The notes beneath the pieces are model-generated. The model was not told the DNA's origin. It saw only the letters and a list, made by a program, of their open reading frames with translations, and did not search any database. A stretch of DNA of 64,000 nt from Desulfovibrionaceae bacterium. Its GTDB lineage: Bacteria > Desulfobacterota > Desulfovibrionia > Desulfovibrionales > Desulfovibrionaceae. Position 1 is the first letter of the stretch, and each line of letters opens with the position of its first letter. This document shows, piece after piece, positions 24,942 through 32,581 of this stretch. Location: contig JAHZEL010000003.1 of assembly GCA_019421865.1 (NCBI GenBank), positions 142,685 through 206,684 on the forward strand, written 5' to 3'. The position numbers and the translations under genes were made by a program.

Positions 24942-24968
24942 TTGACGAACGGTGAAAAGGTCTATAAG
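24942..24968 (+). promoter_or_regulatory. Candidate tRNA-Val promoter
   Basis: TTGACG (24942-24947) and TATAAG (24963-24968) with a short 15-nt spacer, 22 nt upstream of the mature tRNA. Confidence 0.5.
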
Positions 24969-24990
24969 AATCGTCTTCACCGAACAATAA

Positions 24991-25066
24991 AGGCGCGTAG
25001 CTCAGGTGGCAGAGCACTTCCTTGACACGGAAGGGGTCAGCAGTTCAAGTCTGCTCGTGCCTACCA
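24991..25066 (+). tRNA. tRNA-Val (anticodon GAC)
   Basis: 76-nt cloverleaf. Acceptor AGGCGCG pairs with CGTGCCT (one G-U), then A and encoded CCA. Anticodon GAC lies between CTTCC and GGAAG. It is upstream of thrS and separated from it by a terminator. Confidence 0.96.
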
Positions 25067-25080
25067 CAAAAAATCATCGG

Positions 25081-25112
25081 AAAGGGAGGCAGCGCCTCCC
25101 TTTTCTTTTTTG
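25081..25112 (+). terminator. Terminator between tRNA-Val and thrS
   Basis: GGGAGGC / GCCTCCC with a 3-nt AGC loop, flanked by A and T runs (TTTTCTTTTTT). It ends the tRNA transcript. It may also act as an attenuator if thrS relies on the same promoter, because no separate promoter is evident in the 30 nt left. Confidence 0.85.
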
Positions 25113-25142
25113 TTTTCTCAACTGTGATTTTTGGAGTTCCCC

Positions 25143-27089
25143 ATGCAGATATCCGTAGAAGGAAAGTTGATTGAGGCCGCCGCCGGTGCTTCCTGCGCCG
25201 AGGTGCTGAAGCAGGCTCTTTCCGGCAAACGGTTCAAGGCCGCTCTTGCCTGCCGCGTGAAGACCGCGGACAAGGAAGCGCTGCTCGATCTTTCTGCTGA
25301 AATGCCCGCCGATGCACTGGAAGCCGCCCCCGTGACGGCTGAGGACCCCGAAGGGCTTCAGCTGCTGCGCCATTCCACTTCCCATGTCATGGCCGCCGCC
25401 GTGCAGAGACTGTTCCCCGGCGTGAAGGTCACCATCGGTCCGTCCATCGACTCCGGCTTCTATTACGATTTTGATACCCCGCGTCCCTTCTCTCCCGATG
25501 ACCTTGAAGCCATCGAAAAGGAAATGCGCTCCATCATTGCGGAAAACGTTCCCTTTGAACGTTCCGTCATGAAGAAGGACGATGCCGTTGCGCTGTTCCG
25601 CGACAAGGGCGAGACCTACAAGGTGGAGATCATCGAAGGCATCGACGCCGATACCGTTTCCCTGTACCGCTGCGGCGACTTCCTCGATCTCTGCCGCGGA
25701 CCGCACATTCCCGGCACGGGTTCGGTCAAGGCCTTCAAGCTCCTTTCCGTGGCCGGCGCCTACTGGCGCGGCGACGAAAAGAATCCCATGCTCTCCCGCA
25801 TCTACGGCACGGCCTTCCCCGATGAAAAGGGCCTCAAGGATTACCTTGCCGCCATCGAGGAAGCCAAGAGGCGCGACCATCGCCGTCTGGGCAAGGAGCT
25901 CGGTCTGTTCTCCTTCCATGAAGACGTGGCTCCCGGCATGTCCTTCTGGCTGCCCAAGGGCATGATGCTCCGCACCATTCTTGAGGACTTCCTCGTGCGC
26001 GAACATCTCAAGCGCGGCTACGAGCTTGTGCGCGGACCCCAGATCCTGCGCCGCGAGCTGTGGGAGCGTTCCGGCCACTACGATCACTACCGTGAAAACA
26101 TGTATTTCACGGAAATCGAAGGCGACGTGCACGGCGTGAAGCCCATGAACTGCGTGGGCCACATGCTCATGTACGGCGAAACCCTGCACAGCTACCGTGA
26201 TCTGCCCGTGCGCATGTTCGAGCTCGGCGTGGTGCATCGTCATGAAAAGTCCGGTACGCTGCACGGTCTTCTGCGCGTGCGTCAGTTCACGCAGGATGAT
26301 GCCCACATCATCTGCGCCATCGATCAGCTGGAAGAAGAGATCCTCAACGTCATGCACCTTTCCGCCGACCTGATGGATCTGTTCGGCTTCAAGTACCGCA
26401 TTTTCATTTCCACCCGTCCCGAGGACAGCATCGGTTCCGACGAAGCGTGGGAACGCGCAACGAATGCGCTCATCAAGGCCGTGGAGAAGGAAGGCAAGCC
26501 CTATCAGATCAATGAGGGCGACGGCGCCTTCTACGGCCCCAAGATAGATATCAAGGTCACCGACGCCATCGGCCGCGAATGGCAGCTTTCCACCATTCAG
26601 GTGGACTTCACCCTGCCTGAACGCTTCGATCTCGTGTATGTCGGTCAGGATGGCGAACGCCATCGTCCCGTCATGGTGCACCGCGCCATTCTGGGTTCTC
26701 TGGAACGCTTCATCGGCGTTCTCACCGAGCATTATGCCGGTGCCTTCCCTGCCTGGCTTGCGCCCGTGCAGGCCCGCATCGTCAACGTGACCGATGCCCA
26801 GATGGATTATGTCAAGGATATGAAGAGCCGTCTTGCCGCCGCCGGTATCCGTGTGGAGACCGATCTGCGCAACGAAAAACTGGGCTTCAAGATTCGTGAA
26901 GCTCAGCTGGCCAAGATTCCCTACGTCCTCGTGGTGGGCGACAAGGAAGTGGCCGACGGCGGCTTCAGCGTCCGTCTGCGTTCCGGCGAAAACATCGGCT
27001 TCCGCTCTCTGGATGACGTGATCGCCATGATTCGGACGGAGAGTGAGGAACCGTTCAAACGTGGAGGTATGAGCTATAGCTTCGCCTAA
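25143..27089 (+). CDS. thrS: Threonine-tRNA ligase
   Basis: 648-residue class II synthetase. It has an N-terminal TGS domain (residues 1-62), then the editing domain with the HSTSHVMAAAV histidines and the catalytic domain. Zinc/threonine site residues appear in MNCVGHMLMY (Cys) and in later His residues. Motif 3 is in HRAILGSLERFIG. The anticodon-binding domain begins near APVQARIVNV. The ATG at 25143 is preferred, with GGAG 6 nt before it, over a TTG four codons upstream. It is followed at once by infC. Confidence 0.98.
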   Translation: MQISVEGKLIEAAAGASCAEVLKQALSGKRFKAALACRVKTADKEALLDLSAEMPADALEAAPVTAEDPEGLQLLRHSTSHVMAAAVQRLFPGVKVTIGPSIDSGFYYDFDTPRPFSPDDLEAIEKEMRSIIAENVPFERSVMKKDDAVALFRDKGETYKVEIIEGIDADTVSLYRCGDFLDLCRGPHIPGTGSVKAFKLLSVAGAYWRGDEKNPMLSRIYGTAFPDEKGLKDYLAAIEEAKRRDHRRLGKELGLFSFHEDVAPGMSFWLPKGMMLRTILEDFLVREHLKRGYELVRGPQILRRELWERSGHYDHYRENMYFTEIEGDVHGVKPMNCVGHMLMYGETLHSYRDLPVRMFELGVVHRHEKSGTLHGLLRVRQFTQDDAHIICAIDQLEEEILNVMHLSADLMDLFGFKYRIFISTRPEDSIGSDEAWERATNALIKAVEKEGKPYQINEGDGAFYGPKIDIKVTDAIGREWQLSTIQVDFTLPERFDLVYVGQDGERHRPVMVHRAILGSLERFIGVLTEHYAGAFPAWLAPVQARIVNVTDAQMDYVKDMKSRLAAAGIRVETDLRNEKLGFKIREAQLAKIPYVLVVGDKEVADGGFSVRLRSGENIGFRSLDDVIAMIRTESEEPFKRGGMSYSFA

Positions 27090-27627
27090 CATGAGACCTC
27101 GGCGCGACGTGCCTCAGGACGGTGTACGCCGCAACGAGCAGATTCGTGCCCGTGAAGTACGGGTGATTGGTCCGGAAGGAGAACAGATTGGCATCCTTCC
27201 CTGTTCCGATGCTATCGCCATGGCCCATGAGGCCGGCTATGATCTGGTGGAAGTCGCCGCCAACGCGGAACCGCCCGTATGCCGTATCATGGACTTCGGC
27301 AAGTTCAAGTACGAACAGCAGCAGAAGAAAAAGGAAGCCAAACGCAATCAGACCGTGGTGCAGATCAAGGAAATCAAGGTTCGTCCCAAGACCGACGACC
27401 ATGACTACGAAACCAAGCTGCGCCATATCCGTCGTTTCCTTACCGACGGCGATCGCTGCAAGGTTACCGTGTTCTTCCGCGGACGCGAGATCGTGCACAA
27501 GGATCGCGGTGAATCCATTCTGACCAAGATCATCGCCGACACCGCTGATGTGGGCAAGGTCGAACAGGCTCCCAGCGCCGAAGGCCGCACCCTTCAGATG
27601 CTGCTCATCCCTCTTCCCAAGAAATAG
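27076..27627 (+). CDS. infC: Translation initiation factor IF-3
   Basis: IF-3 blocks 50S joining and proofreads start codons. The N-domain (RRNEQIRAREVRVIGPEG) and the C-domain (HDYETKLRHIRRFLTDGD and VTVFFRGREI) are intact. The first ATG is at 27091, but its nearest Shine-Dalgarno (GGAGG, 27063-27067) is 23 nt away. An in-frame ATA at 27076 lies exactly 8 nt after that GGAGG, and the frame is closed by TGA at 27070. A non-canonical AUA start is therefore inferred, giving 183 residues and a 14-nt overlap with thrS. infC genes elsewhere use AUU, AUA or similar for autoregulation. If ATG is used the protein has 178 residues. Confidence 0.92.
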   Translation: MASPNMRPRRDVPQDGVRRNEQIRAREVRVIGPEGEQIGILPCSDAIAMAHEAGYDLVEVAANAEPPVCRIMDFGKFKYEQQQKKKEAKRNQTVVQIKEIKVRPKTDDHDYETKLRHIRRFLTDGDRCKVTVFFRGREIVHKDRGESILTKIIADTADVGKVEQAPSAEGRTLQMLLIPLPKK

Positions 27628-27697
27628 TCCTTCATCCGGCGCGGCGAAGCTCATCTTCGCCGCGCTGTTGACATTTTGCGGGAAAACCGCGAAGGAA

Positions 27698-27730
27698 CGA
27701 AAGCGCTTTTTCAAAGGCGCTTTCGTTTAT
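27698..27730 (+). terminator. Terminator after infC
   Basis: CGAAAGCGC / GCGCTTTCG (9 bp) with a 10-nt loop and a short TTTAT tail. It separates infC from the rpmI promoter. Confidence 0.7.
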
Positions 27731-27803
27731 CAGAGGATCGGCGGCCGTTTTCGGAAAGTGCGCGCGGCGCATGCGTTCCGGCGGAAAAGCGCTGATTTTT
27801 TGC

Positions 27804-27832
27804 TTGCAGATTAAGCAAAAATGCTGCATAGT
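27804..27832 (+). promoter_or_regulatory. Candidate rpmI-rplT promoter
   Basis: TTGCAG (27804-27809), 17-nt spacer, CATAGT (27827-27832), in an AT-rich patch. It would give a leader of about 60 nt before rpmI. Confidence 0.5.
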
Positions 27833-27899
27833 CGGTCCTTTCTGATGCCCAAATCGTGCGTCCTGTTTTCGGGGCGCTGCGAATACTAAGGAGTTGGTT

Positions 27900-28097
27900 A
27901 TGCCCAAGATCAAGACCAGCCGTTCTGCCGCCAAGCGCTTCAGCACCACCGGCAGCGGCAAGTTCCGCCGTCGTCGTCAGAACCTGCGCCACATCCTCAC
28001 CAAGAAGGATGCCAAGCGTCGTGCCCGTCTGGGTAAGGGTGCCCTCGTCGACAGCGCGAACCTGAAGGCCGTCAAGCGCCTCATGCCCTACGCGTAA
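27900..28097 (+). CDS. rpmI: 50S ribosomal protein L35
   Basis: 65-residue very basic protein, MPKIKTSRSAAKRF... ending KAVKRLMPYA, the full L35 pattern. The ATG at 27900 has AAGGAG 7 nt upstream. It precedes rplT in the invariant rpmI-rplT pair. Confidence 0.97.
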   Translation: MPKIKTSRSAAKRFSTTGSGKFRRRRQNLRHILTKKDAKRRARLGKGALVDSANLKAVKRLMPYA

Positions 28098-28205
28098 GTC
28101 CTGCTTTTTGCAGGTAGCGCAGCTTTCGAATTTCGCCGCCTTTTTGCGGCTCAACTCCCGCTGGCCTGATCTCCGCCTCGCGGGACTGAATGTGGAGGAT
28201 TTTCC

Positions 28206-28559
28206 ATGCGTGTAAAGAGAGGTCTTGCTGCCCATCGTCGGCACAAGAAATATCTGGATATGGCCAAGGGCTTCCGCGGTGGCCGCAGCCGTCTGTATCG
28301 CATCGCCCGCGAAGCTGTTGAACGTTCTCTGAATTATGCCTTTGAAGGCCGCAAGCTCCGCAAGCGCGCCTTCCGCCGCCTGTGGATCCAGCGTATCAAC
28401 GCCGGCGCCCGCATCAACGGCCTGTCCTATTCCCGTCTGGTCAACGGTCTGAAGCTTGCCGGTGTGGAAATCAACCGCAAGATGCTGGCTGACCTCGCCG
28501 TCCGCGAAAAGGCCGACTTCGCCGCCATCGTCGAACTGGCCAAGTCCAAGCTGGCGTAA
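28206..28559 (+). CDS. rplT: 50S ribosomal protein L20
   Basis: 117-residue rRNA-binding assembly protein. Typical features are MRVKRGLAAHRRHKKYLDMAKGF in two parts, RKRAFRRLWIQRINAG and a C-terminal globular part ending VELAKSKLA. RBS GGAGGA is upstream. L20 is a known translational repressor of rpmI-rplT in other bacteria; the 108-nt rpmI-rplT gap could carry such control, but no site was resolved. Confidence 0.98.
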   Translation: MRVKRGLAAHRRHKKYLDMAKGFRGGRSRLYRIAREAVERSLNYAFEGRKLRKRAFRRLWIQRINAGARINGLSYSRLVNGLKLAGVEINRKMLADLAVREKADFAAIVELAKSKLA

Positions 28560-28638
28560 GTTTCTCTTTTCGGGAACAGCCTGCGGCCTTACGGCCCGAG
28601 GCACCGGATGACGCTTTTTGGGGAGCTTTTCCCCGCAA

Positions 28639-28672
28639 GGGGGTGCAGGGCCTGACTCTGCACCCCCTTTTT
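28639..28672 (+). terminator. Terminator after rplT
   Basis: GGGGGTGCAG / CTGCACCCCC (10 bp) with a 9-nt loop, followed by TTTTTC. It separates rplT from pheS. Confidence 0.9.
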
Positions 28673-28724
28673 CATATCTCACATTCAGGCGCGCCTGCGG
28701 CGCAGCCTGCCACAAGGCCTTGTC

Positions 28725-29765
28725 ATGGATTTCCTTGAACAATTGAATGGACTGGTCGGCAAGCTCGATGAGCGCTTGAGCCGGATCTCGTCAGAGGCGG
28801 AACTGGAAGCGGCCCGTGTGGATTTTCTCGGCCGTAAGGGGCAGCTTGCCGAACTCATGTCGCATATGCGTGAGCTTTCTCCGGAACAGCGTCCGGCCTT
28901 CGGACAGGCTGCCAATGCGGTGAAGGAGCGCCTCATCGCCCTTTTTGAAGAGCGTCTCGCCCGTCAGGAGCAGGAACGTGAAGCCGCCTTCCTTGCCGGA
29001 TTCGATCCTTCCCTTCCCGGCCGCACGCTGTGGAACGGTTCTCTGCATCCCATCACGCTGGCCATGCAGGAAGTCTGCTCCGTGTTTCAGAGCATGGGCT
29101 ATGAAATCGCCGGCGGCCCTGAGGTGGAGACCGACTTCAACTGCTTCGAAGCTCTCAACATGCCTCCGGAGCATCCCGCCCGCGACATGCAGGATACCCT
29201 GTACATTACCGACAAGGTGCTGCTCCGTACCCATACCTCCTGCGTGCAGGTGCGTACCATGATGAACCGCAAGCCTCCGCTTGCCGTCATCGGACCAGGC
29301 AAGGTGTACCGTCGCGACTCCGACGTGACCCATACGCCCATGTTTCATCAGATCGAAGGCCTGCTCGTGGACAAGCACGTCACGATGGCCGATCTGCGCG
29401 GCACCCTTACGGCCTTCGTGCGCGCCGTGTTCGGCGAAAAGACCCGCGTCCGCTTCCGTCCCAGCTTCTTCCCCTTCACCGAACCCAGCGTGGAAGTGGA
29501 TATGTCCTGCACGCAGTGCGGAGGCCACGGCCATGTGAACGGTCAGCCCTGCCGCGTGTGCAAGGGCTCCGGCTGGCTTGAGATTCTCGGCAGCGGCATG
29601 GTGGATCCGGCGGTGTTCGCCTCCGTCGGTTACGATCCCGACGAGGTTTCCGGCTTTGCCTTCGGCCTCGGCGTGGAACGTATCGCCATGCTGAAGTACG
29701 GTCTTACCGATCTGCGCATGAACTTTGAAAACGACGTGCGCTTCCTCCATCAGTTCCCTGCGTAG
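28725..29765 (+). CDS. pheS: Phenylalanine-tRNA ligase alpha subunit
   Basis: 346-residue catalytic subunit. It has an N-terminal coiled-coil tRNA-binding region (about residues 1-90), then the class II core. Motif 2 is at KVYRRDSDVTHTPMFHQIEG. FRPSFFPFTEPSVEVD carries the Phe pocket, and motif 3 is GFAFGLGVERIAMLKYG. A four-cysteine knuckle, CTQCGGHGHVNGQPCRVC, sits before the GSGMV block, as in many bacterial PheS. pheT follows after 168 nt. Confidence 0.98.
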   Translation: MDFLEQLNGLVGKLDERLSRISSEAELEAARVDFLGRKGQLAELMSHMRELSPEQRPAFGQAANAVKERLIALFEERLARQEQEREAAFLAGFDPSLPGRTLWNGSLHPITLAMQEVCSVFQSMGYEIAGGPEVETDFNCFEALNMPPEHPARDMQDTLYITDKVLLRTHTSCVQVRTMMNRKPPLAVIGPGKVYRRDSDVTHTPMFHQIEGLLVDKHVTMADLRGTLTAFVRAVFGEKTRVRFRPSFFPFTEPSVEVDMSCTQCGGHGHVNGQPCRVCKGSGWLEILGSGMVDPAVFASVGYDPDEVSGFAFGLGVERIAMLKYGLTDLRMNFENDVRFLHQFPA

Positions 29766-29933
29766 AGGAAAAAGAGCTGCCGGACGGAAGAGAGGGCTCT
29801 GCTGAAGGCCTTTGCTCCGCCGGATGCCGTCTTCCGGACCTGCCGCCCCTCTGTCGGCGCATGACCGGAAGCTTCCCTCCCGGATGCGTTCCGGAAGGAA
29901 AGGGATCTTTTCATCCTCTGAGGAGAAAAACAT

Positions 29934-32348
29934 ATGCTGCTGAGTTTCAATTGGCTGAAGGAATTCGTTCCGTATACGGGAACGGCTGAAGAGCTGGGCG
30001 ACATGCTCACCATGCTCGGCCTCGAGCTGGAAGAAGTGGTTCATCCCTATGCGGAAATCGAAGGCGTGGTGACGGGCCGCGTGCTCACCTGCGAGGCGCA
30101 TCCCGATTCCGATCATCTTCATGTCTGCACCGTGGACGTGGGCGCGGAAGAACCTCTGAACATCGTGTGCGGTGCCCCCAACGTGGCGGCCGGCCAGCTG
30201 GTTCCCGTGGCGCCCGTGGGCGCGACGCTGCCCGGCGGCCTAGTCATGAAGAAGGCCAAGCTGCGCGGCGTGCCTTCCTTCGGCATGATCTGCTCCGAAC
30301 GCGAGCTGGGCCTTGCCGACGATCATTCCGGCATTCTTGTGCTGCCCGAGGAAAACCGCTCCGGCCGCAAGATCATGCCCGGCGAGAAGTTTGTGGACGC
30401 CTACGAGCTGGACAAGGAAGTGCTGGACATCAGTATTACGCCCAACCGTGCGGACTGCCTGTCCGTGTACGGCTTTGCCCGCCTTGTGGGCGCGTATCTG
30501 AATCTGCCCGTGACGATGCCCTCCTTCCATCTGGAAGAGAAGGGCGAAGACATGAGCGGCGCCGTGCCCGTGGACGTGAAGGACGGCGGCCTCTGCCCCT
30601 CCTACATGGGCCGCATTCTGAAGGGTGCGACGGTCAAGCCTTCTCCGGCCTGGATGCGCTATCGTCTGCACGGCGTGGGCGTGCGTGCCATTTCCAACCT
30701 GGTGGACGTGACCAACTACATTCTCATGGAACTTGGTCAGCCCCTGCACGCCTTTGACCACAACAAGCTTGCCGGCGGCCGCATCATCGTGCGTACGGCC
30801 GAAGACGGCGAAAAGCTCACCACGCTCGACGGACAGGAACGCCTGCTCAAGGCCGGCGACGGCCTCATCTGCGACGCGGAAAAGCCGGTGGCTCTTGCCG
30901 GCGTGATGGGCGGTCTGGAAACCGAAATCACCGACGAGAGCGAAAGCGTGTTCCTGGAATGCGCCGTGTTCCGTCCCCGCTCCATCCGCATGACGGCCCG
31001 TCGTCTCGGTCTGAACAGCGAAGCCTCCTACCGCTATGAACGCGGCGTGGATCCCACCAACATGGCTTTTGCTCTGGATCGAGCCGCCGCTCTCATGGCG
31101 GAACTTTCCGGCGCCGAAGTGTGCCGCGGCGTGTGCGAATGCACGCCCAGCCCCTGGCAGGCTCCGGTGGTGCGCTTCCGCCGCAGCCGTGCCGAAGATC
31201 TGCTCGGCGTGGAACTTTCCGACGAATTCTGCGCGAAGACTCTGGAAAGCCTCGGCTGCATCGTGGACAGGAGCGCAGGCGAAGAGTGGAGCGTGAAGAC
31301 GCCCGGCTGGCGCTACGACCTTACCCGTGAAGCCGACCTCATCGAGGAAGTGGCCATCTTCAAGGGCGTGGACAATCTGGGAGAAACGCTGCCCTCCATT
31401 CCTCAGACCCTTTCTTCCTTCGGTGCGCCGGAAAGCCGCCACGCCTTCATGATGCGCGTGAAGAACTGGGCTGCGGGGCTCGGCCTCAACGAAGCCGTCA
31501 ACTACAGCTTCGTGGGCAACAAGGATCTTGATTTTCTCGGTCTTCCCGCCGAAGGCCGCGTGAACATCATGAACCCGCTCACCGCCGAGCAGGACGTGCT
31601 CCGCACGGAACTCGCTCCCGGCCTGTTCCAGAACGTGCGTCAGAACATTGCTCAGGGCGCGAACGGCATACGTCTCTTTGAAGTGGCCGAAGCGTTCTGC
31701 CAGGATGCTTCCAGCGACACCACCGTGAAGGAAGTGCGTCATCTGGCCGTGGTGCTGTACGGTTCCCGCTACGACGAAGCCTGGGCCCACAAGGACGAGG
31801 ATCTGGACTATGTGGACCTGAAGGGCATTGTGGAAAAGCTGTTCGGTTTCCTGCACCTGCCCGTGCCTTCCTTTGAAATGACGGAGCATGCCTACCTTGC
31901 TCCTGCCGTCCGCATGAGCATGGAAAACGGCGCCGAAGTCGGCGTCATGGGTCGCCTCAAGCCCGCTCTGGCCGATGCCTATCTGGCCCGCAAGGCCGTG
32001 TGGTATGCCGATCTGAACCTCGACCTCTTGCGCGAAGCTTCCCAGAGCGCCAAGGTCATGTTCCATCCGCTGCCGGTGTATCCCGCCGTGCGCCGCGACA
32101 TCACCTTCATCGCTCCCCGTTCCATGCATGTGGATGCCGTGCTCTCCGCCGTCCGCGGCGCGAAGACGAGCCTCATGGAAAGCGTGGAACTTCTGGACGT
32201 CTATGAACCGAAGGGCGGTGAGGAACGCAACATCACCTGCCGTCTCACCTTCCGCAAGGCGGACCGCACCCTGCAGGACGGTGAAGTGGACAAGGAACGT
32301 GAAAAGATCGCTTCCTTTGTGGTGAAGAGCCTCGGCGTGCGCATCTGA
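29934..32348 (+). CDS. pheT: Phenylalanine-tRNA ligase beta subunit
   Basis: 804-residue partner of PheS. Domains in order: an N-terminal segment beginning MLLSFNWLKEFVPY, then an EMAP/OB-fold tRNA-binding domain (about 40-150, with AHPDSDHLHVCTVDVG). The B3/B4 editing domain follows (about 210-390, NLVDVTNYILMELGQPLHAFD), then the B5 domain, a catalytic-like core and a C-terminal ferredoxin-like anticodon-binding domain (about 710-804, YPAVRRDITFIAP). GAGGAG precedes the ATG. Confidence 0.98.
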   Translation: MLLSFNWLKEFVPYTGTAEELGDMLTMLGLELEEVVHPYAEIEGVVTGRVLTCEAHPDSDHLHVCTVDVGAEEPLNIVCGAPNVAAGQLVPVAPVGATLPGGLVMKKAKLRGVPSFGMICSERELGLADDHSGILVLPEENRSGRKIMPGEKFVDAYELDKEVLDISITPNRADCLSVYGFARLVGAYLNLPVTMPSFHLEEKGEDMSGAVPVDVKDGGLCPSYMGRILKGATVKPSPAWMRYRLHGVGVRAISNLVDVTNYILMELGQPLHAFDHNKLAGGRIIVRTAEDGEKLTTLDGQERLLKAGDGLICDAEKPVALAGVMGGLETEITDESESVFLECAVFRPRSIRMTARRLGLNSEASYRYERGVDPTNMAFALDRAAALMAELSGAEVCRGVCECTPSPWQAPVVRFRRSRAEDLLGVELSDEFCAKTLESLGCIVDRSAGEEWSVKTPGWRYDLTREADLIEEVAIFKGVDNLGETLPSIPQTLSSFGAPESRHAFMMRVKNWAAGLGLNEAVNYSFVGNKDLDFLGLPAEGRVNIMNPLTAEQDVLRTELAPGLFQNVRQNIAQGANGIRLFEVAEAFCQDASSDTTVKEVRHLAVVLYGSRYDEAWAHKDEDLDYVDLKGIVEKLFGFLHLPVPSFEMTEHAYLAPAVRMSMENGAEVGVMGRLKPALADAYLARKAVWYADLNLDLLREASQSAKVMFHPLPVYPAVRRDITFIAPRSMHVDAVLSAVRGAKTSLMESVELLDVYEPKGGEERNITCRLTFRKADRTLQDGEVDKEREKIASFVVKSLGVRI

Positions 32349-32372
32349 CGCCGCATCTTCTGATTCCTTTCG

Positions 32373-32404
32373 GGCCGTCTTCTTCGGAAGGCGGCCTTTT
32401 TTTC
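32373..32404 (+). terminator. Terminator after pheT
   Basis: 10-bp stem GGCCGTCTTC / GAAGGCGGCC capped by a TTCG tetraloop, followed by seven Ts. Confidence 0.93.
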
Positions 32405-32420
32405 GGAACATTGCAATACT

Positions 32421-32449
32421 TTGTCACGAAAAAGGGGCGGAAAAATTAT
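32421..32449 (+). promoter_or_regulatory. Candidate promoter of the M16 peptidase gene
   Basis: TTGTCA (32421-32426), 17-nt spacer, AATTAT (32444-32449). Leader of about 125 nt. Consensus similarity only. Confidence 0.4.
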
Positions 32450-32581
32450 GGCGAAAACGGAAGGACTGTGCCACAGGTAGAAAAAAGCGCGCAGAGATAG
32501 GGAGGCCTTGTCGGAAAAGGCGTTTCTCTGCATGACGATACTGCATCCCGGCCTGCTGCCGGATAATCATACGAGGTGACT

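Noticed and set aside
27668..27673. TTGACA between infC and rpmI as a promoter
   Set aside because: No -10 at usable distance, and it lies upstream of a terminator hairpin; the pair at 27804-27832 fits better.
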